Positions 62,901-64,000 of a stretch of DNA of 64,000 nucleotides are shown here, one piece after another. The stretch covers positions 107,501-171,500 of the forward strand of contig JAWDGP010002612.1 of NCBI GenBank assembly GCA_033675545.1, in the 5' to 3' direction. The position numbers were made by a program, and so were the translations under genes. The notes below the pieces were generated by a model. That model had not been told where the DNA came from, did no database searches, and was given only the letters and a program-made list of their open reading frames with translations. The stretch is from Elysia crispata. Lineage: Eukaryota; Mollusca; Gastropoda; Plakobranchidae. The first letter of the stretch is position 1. Every line of letters starts with the position of its first letter.

Positions 62901-64000
62901 ATAAAAGAAAAAGAAAGAAACCATTACCAGTTCTAGTGAATTAATTGTGTGGAAAAACTCTCAGTTACTGATCTTACAAAGTGTAAATATACTCTTGAAC
63001 TTGAATCATTGATGCTTAGTAATACACTTAGAACAATCTTGTGCAACTATAAGGGATAAATACATTTAGTTTAGAACAAATAAGTAAGTCATGTTAAGAT
63101 GAGGAAATATGGCTTTTCACTTTTCTTATCTTCTGCAACATGAATATAACACAACTGCAAAAAAAATTCTGCCATATCTGCTATTTCTAGTATTCAAATA
63201 CTGAAAATTCTTCAGTGTAATATATTCATTGCCATAAATATTTTAAAGTAGACATATCAAAGCAATCTTTAATTAAAGTAAAGAAAAAAAATCAAGCAAC
63301 AGCAGTAAGACAGAAAATGAAAATAAAAGAGAAAAACATTCTACTCAAAGAACCAGGACATAGAAGACGACAAAAACATAAATAACAGGAGAGAACATTA
63401 AATGTCAAAGAAAATGGGGGAAAAAAATGGTAAAGATAATCCTACTGAGTGACAATCAGTACTTTGTGGCTTTAGCTTATTATGCAATGTAGAGTCTTTT
63501 TTAAAAAATTAGACCCAATTGAGAATGTTGAAAAAAAGGAGGAACTTCATCTGCCAGCTTCTCAAGGCCAACATTAAACCAGACCCCAGGTTGCAATACT
63601 TATGCTAAGACTCATGTTTAATTTATTTTCATTTGATAATGATTACCCACAGCAATGTGTTCTCAGATCTTTTCTGCAGATAAAACATAACACAAAAGCA
63701 TTGCATCAGTTCACAAAACTTAAAAAAATGATTACAGTTAAAATCTTTCTAATTTTTATTCTAGGATGCCTGTAAAGATTTTGTCAATGCTTACACAAAT
63801 AAAATGTGTAAGTAAAATTTAAAAAAGACATTAGTCCTATGATGTATCTTAATACAGTAGAACATGATTAGATCAAACATGGATCCTCGAACTCATCCGT
63901 TTTCTCCTTCTGATTCTCTCTTTATTCCCTTCTTATTTCTATGTTTTCATCGAATTAGTTTGAAGTTATAACACGTATTCTTCAAACAATCATTCTCAAT
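59956..64000. other. AT-rich spacer, no gene seen
   Basis: No ORF with protein-like composition, no convincing exon and no RNA gene. There are poly-A runs and short GA or TA repeats (61048-61060, 60250-60270). It could be intergenic, intronic, or the 3' UTR of a convergent minus-strand gene beyond the right edge. Confidence 0.5.

Overview
This is eukaryotic, almost certainly animal, genomic DNA: coding sequence is split by GT-AG introns, it is AT-rich, and it is full of microsatellites and decayed transposons. Scattered AGATCT/TCTAGA-rich palindromic clusters, the repeat families and the gene content fit a mollusc, most likely a gastropod. That placement is inference and was not tested by a search. 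There are no operons, bacterial genes or CRISPR arrays.

Layout. (1) 1-6413, minus strand: one giant exon of at least 6.4 kb, encoding the N-terminal 2,135 or more residues of a mostly disordered protein with a zinc finger at its start, a basic AT-hook-like patch and a pure AGT-coded serine run; it leaves the window at the left edge. (2) 6.4-10.4 kb: non-coding, with long TA, ACT/AGT, GGA/GAA, ATT and TAA arrays. (3) 10418-18453: a decayed Ty3/Gypsy-type LTR retrotransposon with both LTRs, a primer-binding site resembling the tRNA-Pro type, and the order gag, protease, integrase, reverse transcriptase, RNase H. Integrase before RT is the hallmark of the Gmr1-like lineage. A TIR element sits inside its 5' LTR and a Merlin-like DNA transposon inside its gag. 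(4) 18.9-20.1 kb: a wrecked mariner-like transposase on the minus strand whose catalytic-core segment is tandemly repeated about four times. (5) 23901-34650, minus strand: a CCDC157 orthologue. Eleven coding exons join in phase to give 839 codons plus stop. (6) 34.7-41.4 kb: non-coding spacer with repeats, a short inverted-repeat element and the likely TMEM132 promoter. (7) 41428-54770, plus strand: a TMEM132-family single-pass membrane protein. Twelve coding exons give 1,100 codons plus stop, followed by a probable 5.2-kb 3' UTR. (8) 60-64 kb: AT-rich, no gene seen.

CCDC157 and TMEM132 are transcribed divergently from a roughly 6.8-kb spacer; nothing in the sequence shows that they work together. 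The most unusual material is in the mobile elements: the integrase-first retrotransposon, the Merlin-like copy with three NRF1-type palindromes upstream of its transposase exon, and the mariner relic with an amplified catalytic segment. Exon boundaries were chosen by hand from splice consensus, phase and protein continuity, so individual boundaries may move by a few bases.
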